From positions 1 through 14,390 of the forward strand of contig JABZGM010000038.1 in the NCBI GenBank assembly GCA_015259235.1: a stretch of 14,390 bases of DNA. The letters run 5' to 3'. This document shows positions 1 through 8,476 of this stretch, one piece after another. A program made the translations under genes and the position numbers. Each line of letters opens with the position of its first letter. Within the stretch, counting starts at the first letter, position 1. The stretch comes from Alloprevotella sp. GTDB taxonomy: Bacteria > Bacteroidota > Bacteroidia > Bacteroidales > Bacteroidaceae. The notes below the pieces were generated by a model. It saw nothing but the letters and a program-made list of their open reading frames with translations, ran no database searches and had not been told where the DNA came from.

Positions 1-2586
1 GGCTTCCATGGGCGTGAGGTTGTTGATGTCGAGATGGAGTATCTCATCGCGCACGGCTGTGAGCACAGGGTCATCGAGTTGGAAAAACGACAATTGGGTG
101 TTGGGCGGGGCCACGTGCAGTCCATCTGTCGGTGTTTCGGCAGGGGCAGAGACGTTCTCACGGTCATCGGCACGGTTAGCTTCGAGATGGTGAAGGATGC
201 TTTCGGCTCTGCGCACGATGTCGCCAGGCATACCAGCTAAGCGTGCCACGTGGATACCAAAGGAGTGTTCGCTACCACCGCGCGCAAGTTTACGGAGGAA
301 GACGATGCGGTGATCCACTTCGCGCACTGACACGTTGTAGTTTTTGATGCGTGCAAAGCGGTTTTCCATCTCGTTCAGTTCGTGGTAGTGCGTGGCGAAG
401 AGGGTGCGCGCATGAGCGGTGGGATTCTCGTGGATGTGCTCCACGATGCTCCATGCGATGGAGATGCCATCGTAGGTGGAAGTGCCGCGACCTAGTTCAT
501 CAAAGAGCACGAGAGAACGCTCCGTGAGATTGTTCATGATGTTGGCAGCTTCGCTCATTTCCACCATAAACGTACTCTCACCTACGGAGATGTTGTCGGA
601 GGCTCCCACACGCGTAAAGATTTTGTCGACCAATCCCACACGTGCGCTGTCGGCAGGAACGAACGATCCCATCTGCGCAAGGAGGGTGATTAAGGCTGTT
701 TGGCGCAAAAGGGCACTCTTACCTGCCATGTTAGGACCCGTGACGATGACGATTTGCTGACTCTCGGTGTCGAGCAGTATGTCATTGGTGATGTATTCTT
801 CCCCCACGGGCATCAAGGTTTCGATCACGGGGTGACGTCCAGCTTTGATGTCGAGGGTGGTGGTGTCGTCCACAATGGGGCGCACATATTTTTGCGTTCT
901 AGCCAGATGGGCGAGGGAATGGTAGCAGTCGAGGTCGGAGAGGGCTTGGGCATTGTGTTGGAGTGCTACGATACATTCCGCTGCAGCAGCCACCAACTGA
1001 CCATAAAGACGCGTTTCGAGAATGAGAATCTTGTCTTCCGCACCGAGGATTTTCTCCTCATATTCTTTGAGTTCTTGCGTGATGTAGCGTTCGGCATTGA
1101 CCAGCGTCTGTTTGCGAATCCACTCTTCGGGCACAAACTCTTTGTAGGTGTTGCGCACCTCCATGTAGTAGCCGAAGACGTTGTTGAATCCGATTTTCAA
1201 ACTTTGGATGCCGGTGCGTGCGATTTCACGTTCTTGGATTTGGAGGAGGTAGTCTTTGCCCGAAGTTTGGATGTTGCGCAGTTCATCGAGTTGTGCGTCC
1301 ACTCCTTCATTGATGACTCCGCCTTTGTTGAGCAAGAGCGGAGGGTCGAGTCGGAGTTCGCGCTCGATGCGCTGACGCAGTTCCGTGCAAGGCGCGAGTT
1401 TTTCTCCGATGGCGCGAATGCTTTCTTGTGGCGAAGTGGAACAGATGTTTTTGAGGACAATCACCGTTTCGAGAGCAGCGCGAAGTTGTTGCATTTCGCG
1501 CGGATTGATGCGTCCTGTCGCTACTTTAGAAACGATGCGTTCGAGGTCGCCCACCTTGCCGAGTTCCATCTCGCAGAGTTCGCGAAATTCGGGTTGGCGG
1601 AAGAACTGTTCCACACTGTCTAGGCGCGAGTTGATGTCTTTGACCGAACGCAAGGGAAATAGCACCCATCGACGCAGTTGGCGCGCTCCCATGGGGGTGA
1701 GGGTGCGATCGAGCACTTGGAGGAGCGAACGTCCATCTCCGTGGTTGGTGCTCACCAGTTCGAGGTTGCGAATGGTGAATTTGTCTAGGCGGACGAAGCG
1801 TTCTTCTTCGATGCGCGTGATGCGCGTGATGTGGTCGGTGTGGTGGTGCTGCGTTTGGTCGAGATAGGTCAAGATGGCTCCGGCTGCAGTGATAGCTGCG
1901 TGAAGATGGTCGATGCCGAAGCCTTTGAGATTTTTGACGTCAAAGTGTTTCAACACCTTGTTGCGCGCAGAAACATCGGCAAAAGCCCAGTCGTCGAGTT
2001 CAAACACAAAGTATTTTCCCACAAAGAGATTATCGAATTTCCCCTTCAATCCACGTTCCACCAGGATTTCTTTGGGCGAAAATCCAGCCAAAAGTTTGTC
2101 GATATATTCTACATCCCCTTCGGCTACAAGATATTCTCCGGTGGAAATATCCAACAAAGACAGTCCCACGCTAGCGGCTCCGAAGTGGAGGGCTGCCAAG
2201 AAGTTGTTTTCTTTGCTCGCCAGCACATTGTCACCCAGTGCCACACCAGGGGTCACCAATTCGGTGATGCCGCGTTTCACGAGTTTTTTGGTGAGCTTGG
2301 GATCTTCGAGTTGGTCACAGATTGCCACACGATGTCCAGCGCGAATGAGGCGCGGAAGATAGTTGTCGAGCGCATGGTGTGGAAATCCTGCCATAGCGAT
2401 GGAACCCGACGAACCTTTTTGGTTGCGTTTGGTGAGGGTGATGCCGAGGATTTGCGAAGCCACCACCGCATCATCGCTATACGTTTCGTAGAAGTCGCCA
2501 CAACGGAAGAGGAGAATCGCATCGGGATTCGTCGCCTTCATATCGTGAAACTGCTTCATCATCGGGGTGAGTGGTTCTTGCGCCAT
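1..2586 (-). CDS. mutS: DNA mismatch repair protein MutS (C-terminus cut by window edge)
   Basis: Mismatch-recognition ATPase that binds base mismatches and small loops and recruits MutL. I read the frame through from the ATG at 2586 to base 1: 862 codons with no internal stop. Visible landmarks are the mismatch-wedge motif F32-Y33-E34 in RCGDFYET, the Walker A motif TGPNMAGKS at residues 616-624, the signature TFMVEMSEAANI, the Walker B/D-loop DELGRGTSTYDG at 694-705 and the conserved FATHYHEL. These positions almost match E. coli MutS. The frame ends at the window edge in DINNLTPMEA, close to the usual C-terminal end, so probably only about 15-25 residues are missing. MAQEPLTPMMKQFHDMK is a normal Bacteroidetes MutS N-terminus, which supports the start. 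It has its own promoter and is insulated from the beta-galactosidase gene upstream by a terminator. A 9-bp duplication at 1810-1827 encodes TRITRI. Confidence 0.98.
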   Translation of the reverse strand, partial: MAQEPLTPMMKQFHDMKATNPDAILLFRCGDFYETYSDDAVVASQILGITLTKRNQKGSSGSIAMAGFPHHALDNYLPRLIRAGHRVAICDQLEDPKLTKKLVKRGITELVTPGVALGDNVLASKENNFLAALHFGAASVGLSLLDISTGEYLVAEGDVEYIDKLLAGFSPKEILVERGLKGKFDNLFVGKYFVFELDDWAFADVSARNKVLKHFDVKNLKGFGIDHLHAAITAAGAILTYLDQTQHHHTDHITRITRIEEERFVRLDKFTIRNLELVSTNHGDGRSLLQVLDRTLTPMGARQLRRWVLFPLRSVKDINSRLDSVEQFFRQPEFRELCEMELGKVGDLERIVSKVATGRINPREMQQLRAALETVIVLKNICSTSPQESIRAIGEKLAPCTELRQRIERELRLDPPLLLNKGGVINEGVDAQLDELRNIQTSGKDYLLQIQEREIARTGIQSLKIGFNNVFGYYMEVRNTYKEFVPEEWIRKQTLVNAERYITQELKEYEEKILGAEDKILILETRLYGQLVAAAAECIVALQHNAQALSDLDCYHSLAHLARTQKYVRPIVDDTTTLDIKAGRHPVIETLMPVGEEYITNDILLDTESQQIVIVTGPNMAGKSALLRQTALITLLAQMGSFVPADSARVGLVDKIFTRVGASDNISVGESTFMVEMSEAANIMNNLTERSLVLFDELGRGTSTYDGISIAWSIVEHIHENPTAHARTLFATHYHELNEMENRFARIKNYNVSVREVDHRIVFLRKLARGGSEHSFGIHVARLAGMPGDIVRRAESILHHLEANRADDRENVSAPAETPTDGLHVAPPNTQLSFFQLDDPVLTAVRDEILHLDINNLTPMEA

Positions 2587-2641
2587 AAATATATCGTTGT
2601 TTACAAAGACTTGTTGCCTTGTTAGGGTTGTTCAGATGGAG

Positions 2642-2673
2642 CAAAGTTACAAAAATCCAGTGGTTTGAACAAA
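2642..2673 (-). promoter_or_regulatory. mutS promoter (Bacteroidetes type)
   Basis: Reading the minus strand, a TTTG -33 box (2670-2673) is followed after 20 nt by TAACTTTG (2642-2649), an exact match to the Bacteroidetes -7 consensus TAnnTTTG with ideal spacing. Transcription would start near 2635, giving a leader of about 50 nt before the mutS ATG at 2586. The site lies between the terminator of the upstream beta-galactosidase gene and mutS, so mutS is probably an independent transcript. Confidence 0.75.
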
Positions 2674-2742
2674 TAGAAAGAAGTTGGCTTCGAGTTATCC
2701 TGCGTCCCTTTGGAGTTGGCTGCTGAATATGGAGAAAAAGAA

Positions 2743-2780
2743 AGCGGAGTTGCACCAGAAAATACTGGTACAACTCCGCT
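2743..2780 (-). terminator. Intrinsic terminator of the beta-galactosidase gene
   Basis: Arms 2744-2758 and 2765-2779 are a 15-bp inverted repeat with one mismatch around the 6-nt loop 2759-2764; an A:T pair at 2743/2780 extends it. In the minus-strand transcript the GC-rich stem (GCGGAGTTG...) is followed by CTTTCTTTTTC, a U-rich tail. It lies 35 nt beyond the beta-galactosidase stop at 2815. Confidence 0.85.
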
Positions 2781-2814
2781 GGAGGTTGTTGCGTTTGCAA
2801 TCAATCGTTGCTGT

Positions 2815-5800
2815 TTACTTTGTGAGATTCACAGGGGTGAGACGCAAACGGAAAGATTGTGATTGTTGTGGCACCCAGAAGGGCTTGATGGTGTCTACAC
2901 CACCGCAGGAAGCATTACCCACACCGCGATAGGTGGCGTCCATTTGCAACACAAGATAGGGACGTTTCTTCAATTCCCAAGTGTGTTTGGCTTGTGCTAA
3001 GTCTTCTTCGCTAAAGGGAAGGGCGGAGAATCCCACTTCACCTTCGGTTTCGATGCGCACACCGCGACCTTTGTTGTCGGTGAAAGTGGCTTCGCGGAGT
3101 TCATAGCGATAGCCCGTGCTTTGGGGTTTCATGTAGCGTTCCATCGAGGTGAGAGGAGTGGTGGAATAGCGTCCCACGGTGACACCATCGCGACGGTCGT
3201 TGTAGTTTTCCCAAGGACCGAGAGCCCAGTAGTTGATGTTCTGGAGCGTGCTGTCAAGACCTACTTGGAAACCAGTGCGACGGAGGTCGCCGCGCTTCGG
3301 ATCGAACTGCACGTTCATGTCTACCACATTTCCACCGCGAAGGGTGTAGACGATGGTCATATCGCTCAACGAACCTGTGCGCTTGGTGAGGATTTGATAA
3401 CCATCAGCAGTGCGAGATGCTGAGATTTTTCCTGCTGCGCTCATACCGTTGTTAGCGTTAGACTGGCGGTCGTTCTCAATGAAGCGGAAGTTCGTGTAGT
3501 CGAGATTGAGACCTTGACCGAGGATTTCGCGATTTCCCCAACGAAGACTCTTGAGTTCGGCGGTTTGAGCATCGAAAGTAAGTTGCACTTGGTCGGCAGT
3601 GTAGGAAATTTCATTGCCGTTGCGGACTTCTTTGACTTCTACAGCGAGAGATTGTGCTTGAGCTAAGGGAGCGCGTTGAGAGAGGACGAATTGTTTCATC
3701 GCTTCTTCGTGCTGCTTGTTGCTCCAATGAGTGGCAGCACGACGGAAAGCATAGAGATTGAGCATCCATTCTTCGCCATTTTCCTTCACCTTCGCGAGTT
3801 TCACTTTGGGAAGTGCGATGGTGAGCATCACACTGTCTCCAGGAGCTACGGGGGGAAGGGTCATTTTGCGCGTGCCTTGCACATATCCATTGCGCAGGGT
3901 CGTCCAGTGGAGGTCGAAATCGTGGAGGTTGGTGAAGGCATATCCGTTGCGCACCACCACTTGCGCGGTGTTCTTTTGCGCGTCTACGTTCGCCAGACGG
4001 AATTTCACGAATTGGTGTGCAGCTTTCACCTCCTTGAGTTTTGCACTCTCCTCACGAGTACCCGGAAGAATACCATTACTCATGAAGTTTCCTTGGTGAG
4101 GTCCTGGATAGTCATAGCCGGTGTGCAGACGATAGATGCCTTGTTTCATCTCCTTGGGATCGTAGATGCTTTGATCCACCCAGTCCCACACGGCAGCACC
4201 GATGCAAGAGTTGCTCGCTTCGATGGCATCCCAGTAAGCTCCGAAATTTCCCATCGCATTACCCATGGCGTGCGCATATTCGCAGATGAACATCGGCTTA
4301 TCCATGTTGTTGGTGTATTGGCTCATCCAGTTCATGTCGGGATACATCTTGGAATACATATCCGAGAAGCGTTCTCCACCAAAAGGACGGTGGATGCGCG
4401 TGCCTTCGTAGTGAACAGGGCGCGTGTTGTCGAGTTTGACGGCGTGGTTGTAGCAATCTCCAAAGTTTTCACCGTTTCCTCCTTCATTTCCCAAGCTCCA
4501 CATAATGACAGAAGGATGGTTAAAGTCGCGTTTCACCAATCGGTCTATGCGATCAACGAAGGCGGGTACCCAACTTTTGAGGTCGGAGATGCTTTGGTTA
4601 GCGTGGTCTTCGAGGTCAGCTTCGTCGCAGGTGTACAAACCATAGTAGTCGTACATCGCATACATGCGCGCATTGTTGGGATAGTGAGAGGTGCGAATGG
4701 TGTTGATGTTGTTTTGTTTCATCAACAAGATGTCGCGGAGCATCGTTTCGTTCGTCACCGCACGACCAAGTTTAGGATCGGTGTCTTGACGGTTTACTCC
4801 CTTCAACAAGACGCGCTTTCCGTTAATATAGAGCAGAGAACCTTGAAGTTTCACTTCGCGGAAGCCAACTTTTGTGCTCCAAGCCATCTCTTCTGCACCG
4901 TTGCCATTGCGTTGCACGAAGCGCACGGTGTAGAGTTGAGGAGTTTCAGCCGTCCACAAGGCAACATTGTTGACATCGAGATTGAGGGTGTATTGACTAA
5001 AAGTGGAATCTCTGTGTGCATCTGCCGTGAATTGCAGCATATCTTTCGCCACGAGTTTACCTTTGGGGTCAAACACTTTCACATCCAGTTGCTTATCTTG
5101 CTTTTCTGCACTTGGATTTCTCACATCGAAGTTGAATTGCAAGGTAGCATCTTTGTAGTTATTGCGCAGAGAAGTGGTGATTTGGTGATCAAACACGTAA
5201 GCTGTGGGCACGTTGAAGAGATAAACATCGCGGAAAATGCCCGACATGCGGAACATATCTTGACATTCCAAGTAAGAACCATCGCTCCAACGGAACACTT
5301 GTACCGCAAGACGGTTTTCTCCTTCGCGAAGATAAGGCGTCACATCAAATTCGCTCACGTTGTTAGCCCCTTGACGATAGCCCACAAAGTGACCGTTCAT
5401 CCAAATCATTGCGGCACTATACACCCCAGCAAAGTGGATGATGGTGCGTTGTTTCGACCATCCTTTGGGTAAATCAAACGTACGCACATACGAACCCACA
5501 GGGTTGATGCCATAGTTTGCACCGCCATCGTTGTATCCTGGACGCGCCATGATATAAGGTGGCGTGTTGGCGTGTGGATATTCCACGTTACAGTAGATAG
5601 GATGGTCATATCCTTGCATCTCCCAGTTGGAAGGCACAGGAATGTTGTCCCATTTCGACACATCGAAGCCTTCTTGGAAGAAAGTTATGGGACGAAGTTT
5701 GGGTTCGCTCACCAAATGAAACTTCCACGTGCCGTTGAGCGAAAGATAGCGCTCACTCACGGGCACAGACCACGGAGTGTTGTAGAAAGTCTTGTCTTTG

Positions 5801-6816
5801 AGCATCTCTGCTTCGCTCGCATAAGGTTGATAAGTGGTGTGTGCAGGCAAGCGATTGAGTGCAAAGACAGTTTCATCTTCCCACCAAGGAGATTTGATTT
5901 TAGGCTTATTCACCTCGTCAAAAGCCACCCAAGCCGTGGAATCTTTGAGATTGAGCGGCACAATTTTCATTTCATCTCCGCGCAACGCAAACATCTTCTC
6001 TTTTTTGTTGAAAGAAGCAATGACGTAAGCACCTTCTTGTTCAGGAACAGGCAGGATGGTAAGTTGCGCATTTCCGGGATTTCTCAGCGAAGCCGGCCAC
6101 TGCAACAAGTAGTCAATCGAAGCATTGTTGCCGCCATCGTCAAAATGTTGCACAAAATAAGCATTTTCCACCACGCGGCGGTTGAGATCAAGCATTTTCA
6201 CCGACCAGTATTGACCGCGATGCGTAGAGTCTTGAGGTTCTGCCAAGATGGGGCGACCATTTTCAGCCATTTCTCCGTTACCCAACACAAAACCTGGTTT
6301 GTTGAGAAGACGCAAACGATACGCTTGTTGATCGTCAAATCCCGAAACACCTGCCGCAACAGCGCGGAGTTGAGGTTGTTTGCCTTTCAAACTCGCCAAA
6401 TCAACGAGTTGAAAGTGTCCACTTTTGTCCAAACCGACTGCTTTGTCGCGACGTGTTGCTGGCACAAGCACCACACCAGCAGGCGATTGTTCGATGCTCC
6501 ACAACTGATTCTCATCAGAACCATTGATTTCTCCGGTTTCCACTCGGTTACCATTGTGGCGCAAAGCCTGTTGAGTAAAAGGATTAAGGATGCGCCACGA
6601 ACCAGAAAGCGGAGCAATCGTCCAGTATTGCTGTGTGCGTTGTGCATCTGTTGACGCGGTGATGGCTGTTGTGCCCGAAACATCGAGCACGCGTCCTGAA
6701 GTTGTGGCTTGGAGACGGTAGAGTGCCCCTTTGCGCCAACTAGCAGTTTGCGCCATCATCGGGAGCGAAAAAGCAATAAATGCAGCTCCCAAACAGAGTT
6801 TGCTGAAAAACTTCAT
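2815..6816 (-). CDS. Secreted GH2 beta-galactosidase (LacZ type) with N-terminal tandem beta-trefoil-like extension
   Basis: Probable exo-acting beta-galactosidase working in the periplasm or on the cell surface. The protein is 1333 aa from the ATG at 6816. An in-frame codon at 6912 would add 32 residues, but it overlaps the preceding gene and would bury the signal peptide MKFFSKLCLGAAFIAFSLPMMAQ (residues 1-23). Residues about 30-305 resemble two ricin-type beta-trefoil units, with QxW-like motifs QYW (63-65), QLW (104-106) and later GQYWSV. The LacZ core starts near W310-W311 (WWEDETVFALNRLPAH) and runs about 1020 residues, the full length of E. coli LacZ: sugar-binding sandwich, Ig-like domain, TIM barrel, domain 4, and beta-galactosidase small-chain domain. 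The acid/base is E778 in WSLGNE, the nucleophile E846 in FICEYAHAMGN, and the likely Mg ligands E736 and H738 in LEDH. No SusC/SusD pair is adjacent. True substrate unknown: GH2 members of Bacteroidetes also attack host and plant glycans. Confidence 0.95.
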   Translation of the reverse strand: MKFFSKLCLGAAFIAFSLPMMAQTASWRKGALYRLQATTSGRVLDVSGTTAITASTDAQRTQQYWTIAPLSGSWRILNPFTQQALRHNGNRVETGEINGSDENQLWSIEQSPAGVVLVPATRRDKAVGLDKSGHFQLVDLASLKGKQPQLRAVAAGVSGFDDQQAYRLRLLNKPGFVLGNGEMAENGRPILAEPQDSTHRGQYWSVKMLDLNRRVVENAYFVQHFDDGGNNASIDYLLQWPASLRNPGNAQLTILPVPEQEGAYVIASFNKKEKMFALRGDEMKIVPLNLKDSTAWVAFDEVNKPKIKSPWWEDETVFALNRLPAHTTYQPYASEAEMLKDKTFYNTPWSVPVSERYLSLNGTWKFHLVSEPKLRPITFFQEGFDVSKWDNIPVPSNWEMQGYDHPIYCNVEYPHANTPPYIMARPGYNDGGANYGINPVGSYVRTFDLPKGWSKQRTIIHFAGVYSAAMIWMNGHFVGYRQGANNVSEFDVTPYLREGENRLAVQVFRWSDGSYLECQDMFRMSGIFRDVYLFNVPTAYVFDHQITTSLRNNYKDATLQFNFDVRNPSAEKQDKQLDVKVFDPKGKLVAKDMLQFTADAHRDSTFSQYTLNLDVNNVALWTAETPQLYTVRFVQRNGNGAEEMAWSTKVGFREVKLQGSLLYINGKRVLLKGVNRQDTDPKLGRAVTNETMLRDILLMKQNNINTIRTSHYPNNARMYAMYDYYGLYTCDEADLEDHANQSISDLKSWVPAFVDRIDRLVKRDFNHPSVIMWSLGNEGGNGENFGDCYNHAVKLDNTRPVHYEGTRIHRPFGGERFSDMYSKMYPDMNWMSQYTNNMDKPMFICEYAHAMGNAMGNFGAYWDAIEASNSCIGAAVWDWVDQSIYDPKEMKQGIYRLHTGYDYPGPHQGNFMSNGILPGTREESAKLKEVKAAHQFVKFRLANVDAQKNTAQVVVRNGYAFTNLHDFDLHWTTLRNGYVQGTRKMTLPPVAPGDSVMLTIALPKVKLAKVKENGEEWMLNLYAFRRAATHWSNKQHEEAMKQFVLSQRAPLAQAQSLAVEVKEVRNGNEISYTADQVQLTFDAQTAELKSLRWGNREILGQGLNLDYTNFRFIENDRQSNANNGMSAAGKISASRTADGYQILTKRTGSLSDMTIVYTLRGGNVVDMNVQFDPKRGDLRRTGFQVGLDSTLQNINYWALGPWENYNDRRDGVTVGRYSTTPLTSMERYMKPQSTGYRYELREATFTDNKGRGVRIETEGEVGFSALPFSEEDLAQAKHTWELKKRPYLVLQMDATYRGVGNASCGGVDTIKPFWVPQQSQSFRLRLTPVNLTK

Positions 6817-6849
6817 TGGATTTTTTAGAAAAGGTGAGAGATTATGTGA

Positions 6850-6857
6850 CAAAGATA
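6850..6857 (-). promoter_or_regulatory. -7 box of probable beta-galactosidase promoter
   Basis: TATCTTTG on the minus strand matches TAnnTTTG exactly and lies in the 64-bp gap between the acyloxyacyl hydrolase stop and the beta-galactosidase ATG, giving a leader of about 25 nt. No clear TTTG -33 box sits 19-21 nt upstream, so the promoter may be weak or activator-dependent. Read-through from the upstream gene is also possible because no terminator is visible in the gap. Confidence 0.5.
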
Positions 6858-6880
6858 CGCAATAATCCCGAGATAATCGT

Positions 6881-8260
6881 CTAAAAATCCCAACCAATGC
6901 CGATTTCTGCAAAGTCGGCTTTTAATTTATGCGCTTTTATCCCAAGGCTCAAGGTCAGTCCACGGTGCTTCAAACCTTGCGAAAGGTTCCCAAAATGATA
7001 GCGCAGTCCGACTCGTTCGTAATAAGGGGTCTCATCGGTGGAAGGCAGTCCCCCAGTTTCGCGCAAAAGATAGTAACCCACATGGACATAGCTCGATAAT
7101 CTTTGATAGTAACTCTCGTGTTTCAATGCTATACCCAAAGAAAGTGGAGCATATTTTCGCCCTTCTCCGTGACGCGGAGCATAATTACGGAGCTCATCGA
7201 CATAAGGCAAGGCGAAAACGTCCAAACCTGCGCCAACTGCCCAACGGCGTGCATAGCGACGCATCACATCGCCTTGGAGATTATAGACGAAATATCGTTT
7301 GAATTGATCAGTGCGATAATCGGGTGACGTGGGTGACGTCTGATATTGCGTGCGCAACCATTCTTCGAGCAGCGTGCGCATGCCTATATTTCCTTCTAGG
7401 TGAACAAACCAATGGGGGCTAAACTGGCAGAAACAAGGGGAGGATTTGGAGAAAATCCCCGATTTCATCGTGTTTCTTTTGTTCGCATGCTCGAAAATAA
7501 CCGATTTCATCGCCCCCTTTCTCAAGGAGGTATGCTGAAGATCATATTGCAATGCGAGTGTGGGTTGCCACATATTCGCTCCTTTGTTGGGACGATAGGT
7601 AGCTCCATTACTCACGTGTCGAAATGCCAAATCCGCGCGCAAAGAAAAGCGTGAGGAGAGACGTAGTTCTCCATAAATACTGGCTCCAAAATGAAAAAGC
7701 AAAGGAGAACCCGTGAGCTCATTGTCGGCATTGTTCTTCTTGTTATAAGGGCGAGTGTTGAAAGCCAAACCCTCCTCGATGCTATATCCCCATTCCCCCC
7801 AAGTGCAGTGTTGGAGTGGTCGCGAAAAACTTCCTACGAGTGCCAAAAGATGTCCAGGGTGCGAGGCATAGTCCACGGTTTGCAGTTGCCCCCAAGCCGA
7901 GGAAGCTGGCTTTTGCATCGTAGCACGTGAAAGATTCGCCCATTGTAGCGACAATCCCCACGTGGGATAGTGGTAATCGTGCGCAAAAATATCGGTGGAA
8001 TCGGACAAGGTGCGATGTCGCAAAGAGAAAATCACGTTGGAGAGGGAAGTCCCACTTGTCCAAGCACGTTGATATTGATCCATCACAAGCACATTCCCCA
8101 GCGAACCACCCACTTCCACGGCATCAATGCGTGAAAGTGAAGACGTGTAGGATTGGGGCTGCAAAGGTTGCACGCCGATGGAGTCTACATTTTGCGCCCA
8201 GAGGGAGCGCGCAGACATAGCAAGGCAGCCACCTAAAAAGAGAAAATGGGAAAAGCGCAT
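6881..8260 (-). CDS. Acyloxyacyl hydrolase / PagL-like lipid A deacylase, outer-membrane barrel
   Basis: Likely outer-membrane beta-barrel esterase that removes an acyl chain from lipid A. The 459-aa protein starts with a signal peptide (MRFSHFLFLGGCLAMSARSLWAQ, about 23 residues). The diagnostic feature is FRHVSNGA, with H215, S217 and N218, matching the PagL catalytic H-x-S-N motif (PF09411); it is followed by a Y-R-P-N-K-G-A-N stretch, as in the family. Alternating aromatic and polar strands run through the protein, and it ends GIGWDF, the aromatic C-terminal residue typical of outer-membrane barrels. It is longer than classical PagL (about 170 aa): there is extra sequence on both sides of the motif, including a basic, cysteine-bearing stretch at about residues 243-283 that looks like an inserted loop and contains the repeated MKS[VG]IF. 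A 9-bp tandem duplication at 7322-7339 encodes TSPTSP. The deacylase activity is inferred from the motif only. Confidence 0.8.
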   Translation of the reverse strand: MRFSHFLFLGGCLAMSARSLWAQNVDSIGVQPLQPQSYTSSLSRIDAVEVGGSLGNVLVMDQYQRAWTSGTSLSNVIFSLRHRTLSDSTDIFAHDYHYPTWGLSLQWANLSRATMQKPASSAWGQLQTVDYASHPGHLLALVGSFSRPLQHCTWGEWGYSIEEGLAFNTRPYNKKNNADNELTGSPLLFHFGASIYGELRLSSRFSLRADLAFRHVSNGATYRPNKGANMWQPTLALQYDLQHTSLRKGAMKSVIFEHANKRNTMKSGIFSKSSPCFCQFSPHWFVHLEGNIGMRTLLEEWLRTQYQTSPTSPDYRTDQFKRYFVYNLQGDVMRRYARRWAVGAGLDVFALPYVDELRNYAPRHGEGRKYAPLSLGIALKHESYYQRLSSYVHVGYYLLRETGGLPSTDETPYYERVGLRYHFGNLSQGLKHRGLTLSLGIKAHKLKADFAEIGIGWDF

Positions 8261-8327
8261 GGGTGGTATTCAAAGAGTTTGAAGTAAAATATCTGTGTTT
8301 GAGACTAAACTATCTTTTAACGAACAA

Positions 8328-8335
8328 CAAAGTTA
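8328..8335 (-). promoter_or_regulatory. -7 box upstream of the acyloxyacyl hydrolase gene
   Basis: TAACTTTG on the minus strand matches TAnnTTTG and would give a leader of about 60 nt before the ATG at 8260. No recognisable TTTG -33 box lies at the expected distance. The site sits in the 216-bp divergent region, about 45 bp from the -7 box of the plus-strand promoter. Confidence 0.5.
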
Positions 8336-8356
8336 CTCAATTCGTAGGAGCTAGGC

Positions 8357-8387
8357 TTCGTCTTCTTCGCAGAAAATCGTAATTTTG
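8357..8387 (+). promoter_or_regulatory. Promoter of the D-Ala-D-Ala dipeptidase gene
   Basis: TAATTTTG (8380-8387) is an exact TAnnTTTG -7 box, preceded after 19 nt by TTCG (8357-8360), a one-mismatch -33 box. Transcription starting near 8393 would exclude a GTG start at 8387 and favour the ATG at 8477 for the gene downstream. Confidence 0.6.
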
Positions 8388-8476
8388 TGGAGATTACAAA
8401 TACTCACAACTGTAGCAAGTACTTTATAAGTTGTTGGAGTTCCATTTCTTCTCCTTTTTATCCCATCGTTTCTCTC

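Noticed and set aside
700..2625. Plus-strand open frames of 307 and 264 codons opposite mutS
   Set aside because: They are antisense shadows in the complementary register of mutS, whose motifs and intact frame are certain.
3676..5472. A 598-codon open frame on the plus strand inside the beta-galactosidase gene
   Set aside because: It uses the same triplet boundaries as the real gene on the other strand. It stays open because the real gene lacks TTA, CTA and TCA codons there. The protein is His/Val-rich with no family resemblance.
5572..6654. A 360-codon plus-strand frame opposite the beta-galactosidase N-terminus
   Set aside because: Antisense shadow; no promoter and no recognisable protein features.
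6817..6912. Longer beta-galactosidase start at 6912
   Set aside because: It overlaps the end of the upstream gene, includes the -7 box and would place 32 residues before a clear signal peptide.
8387..8476. GTG start at 8387 for the dipeptidase
   Set aside because: The GTG shares a base with the predicted -7 box, so the transcript would begin after it; the ATG at 8477 leads straight into a signal-peptide-like segment.
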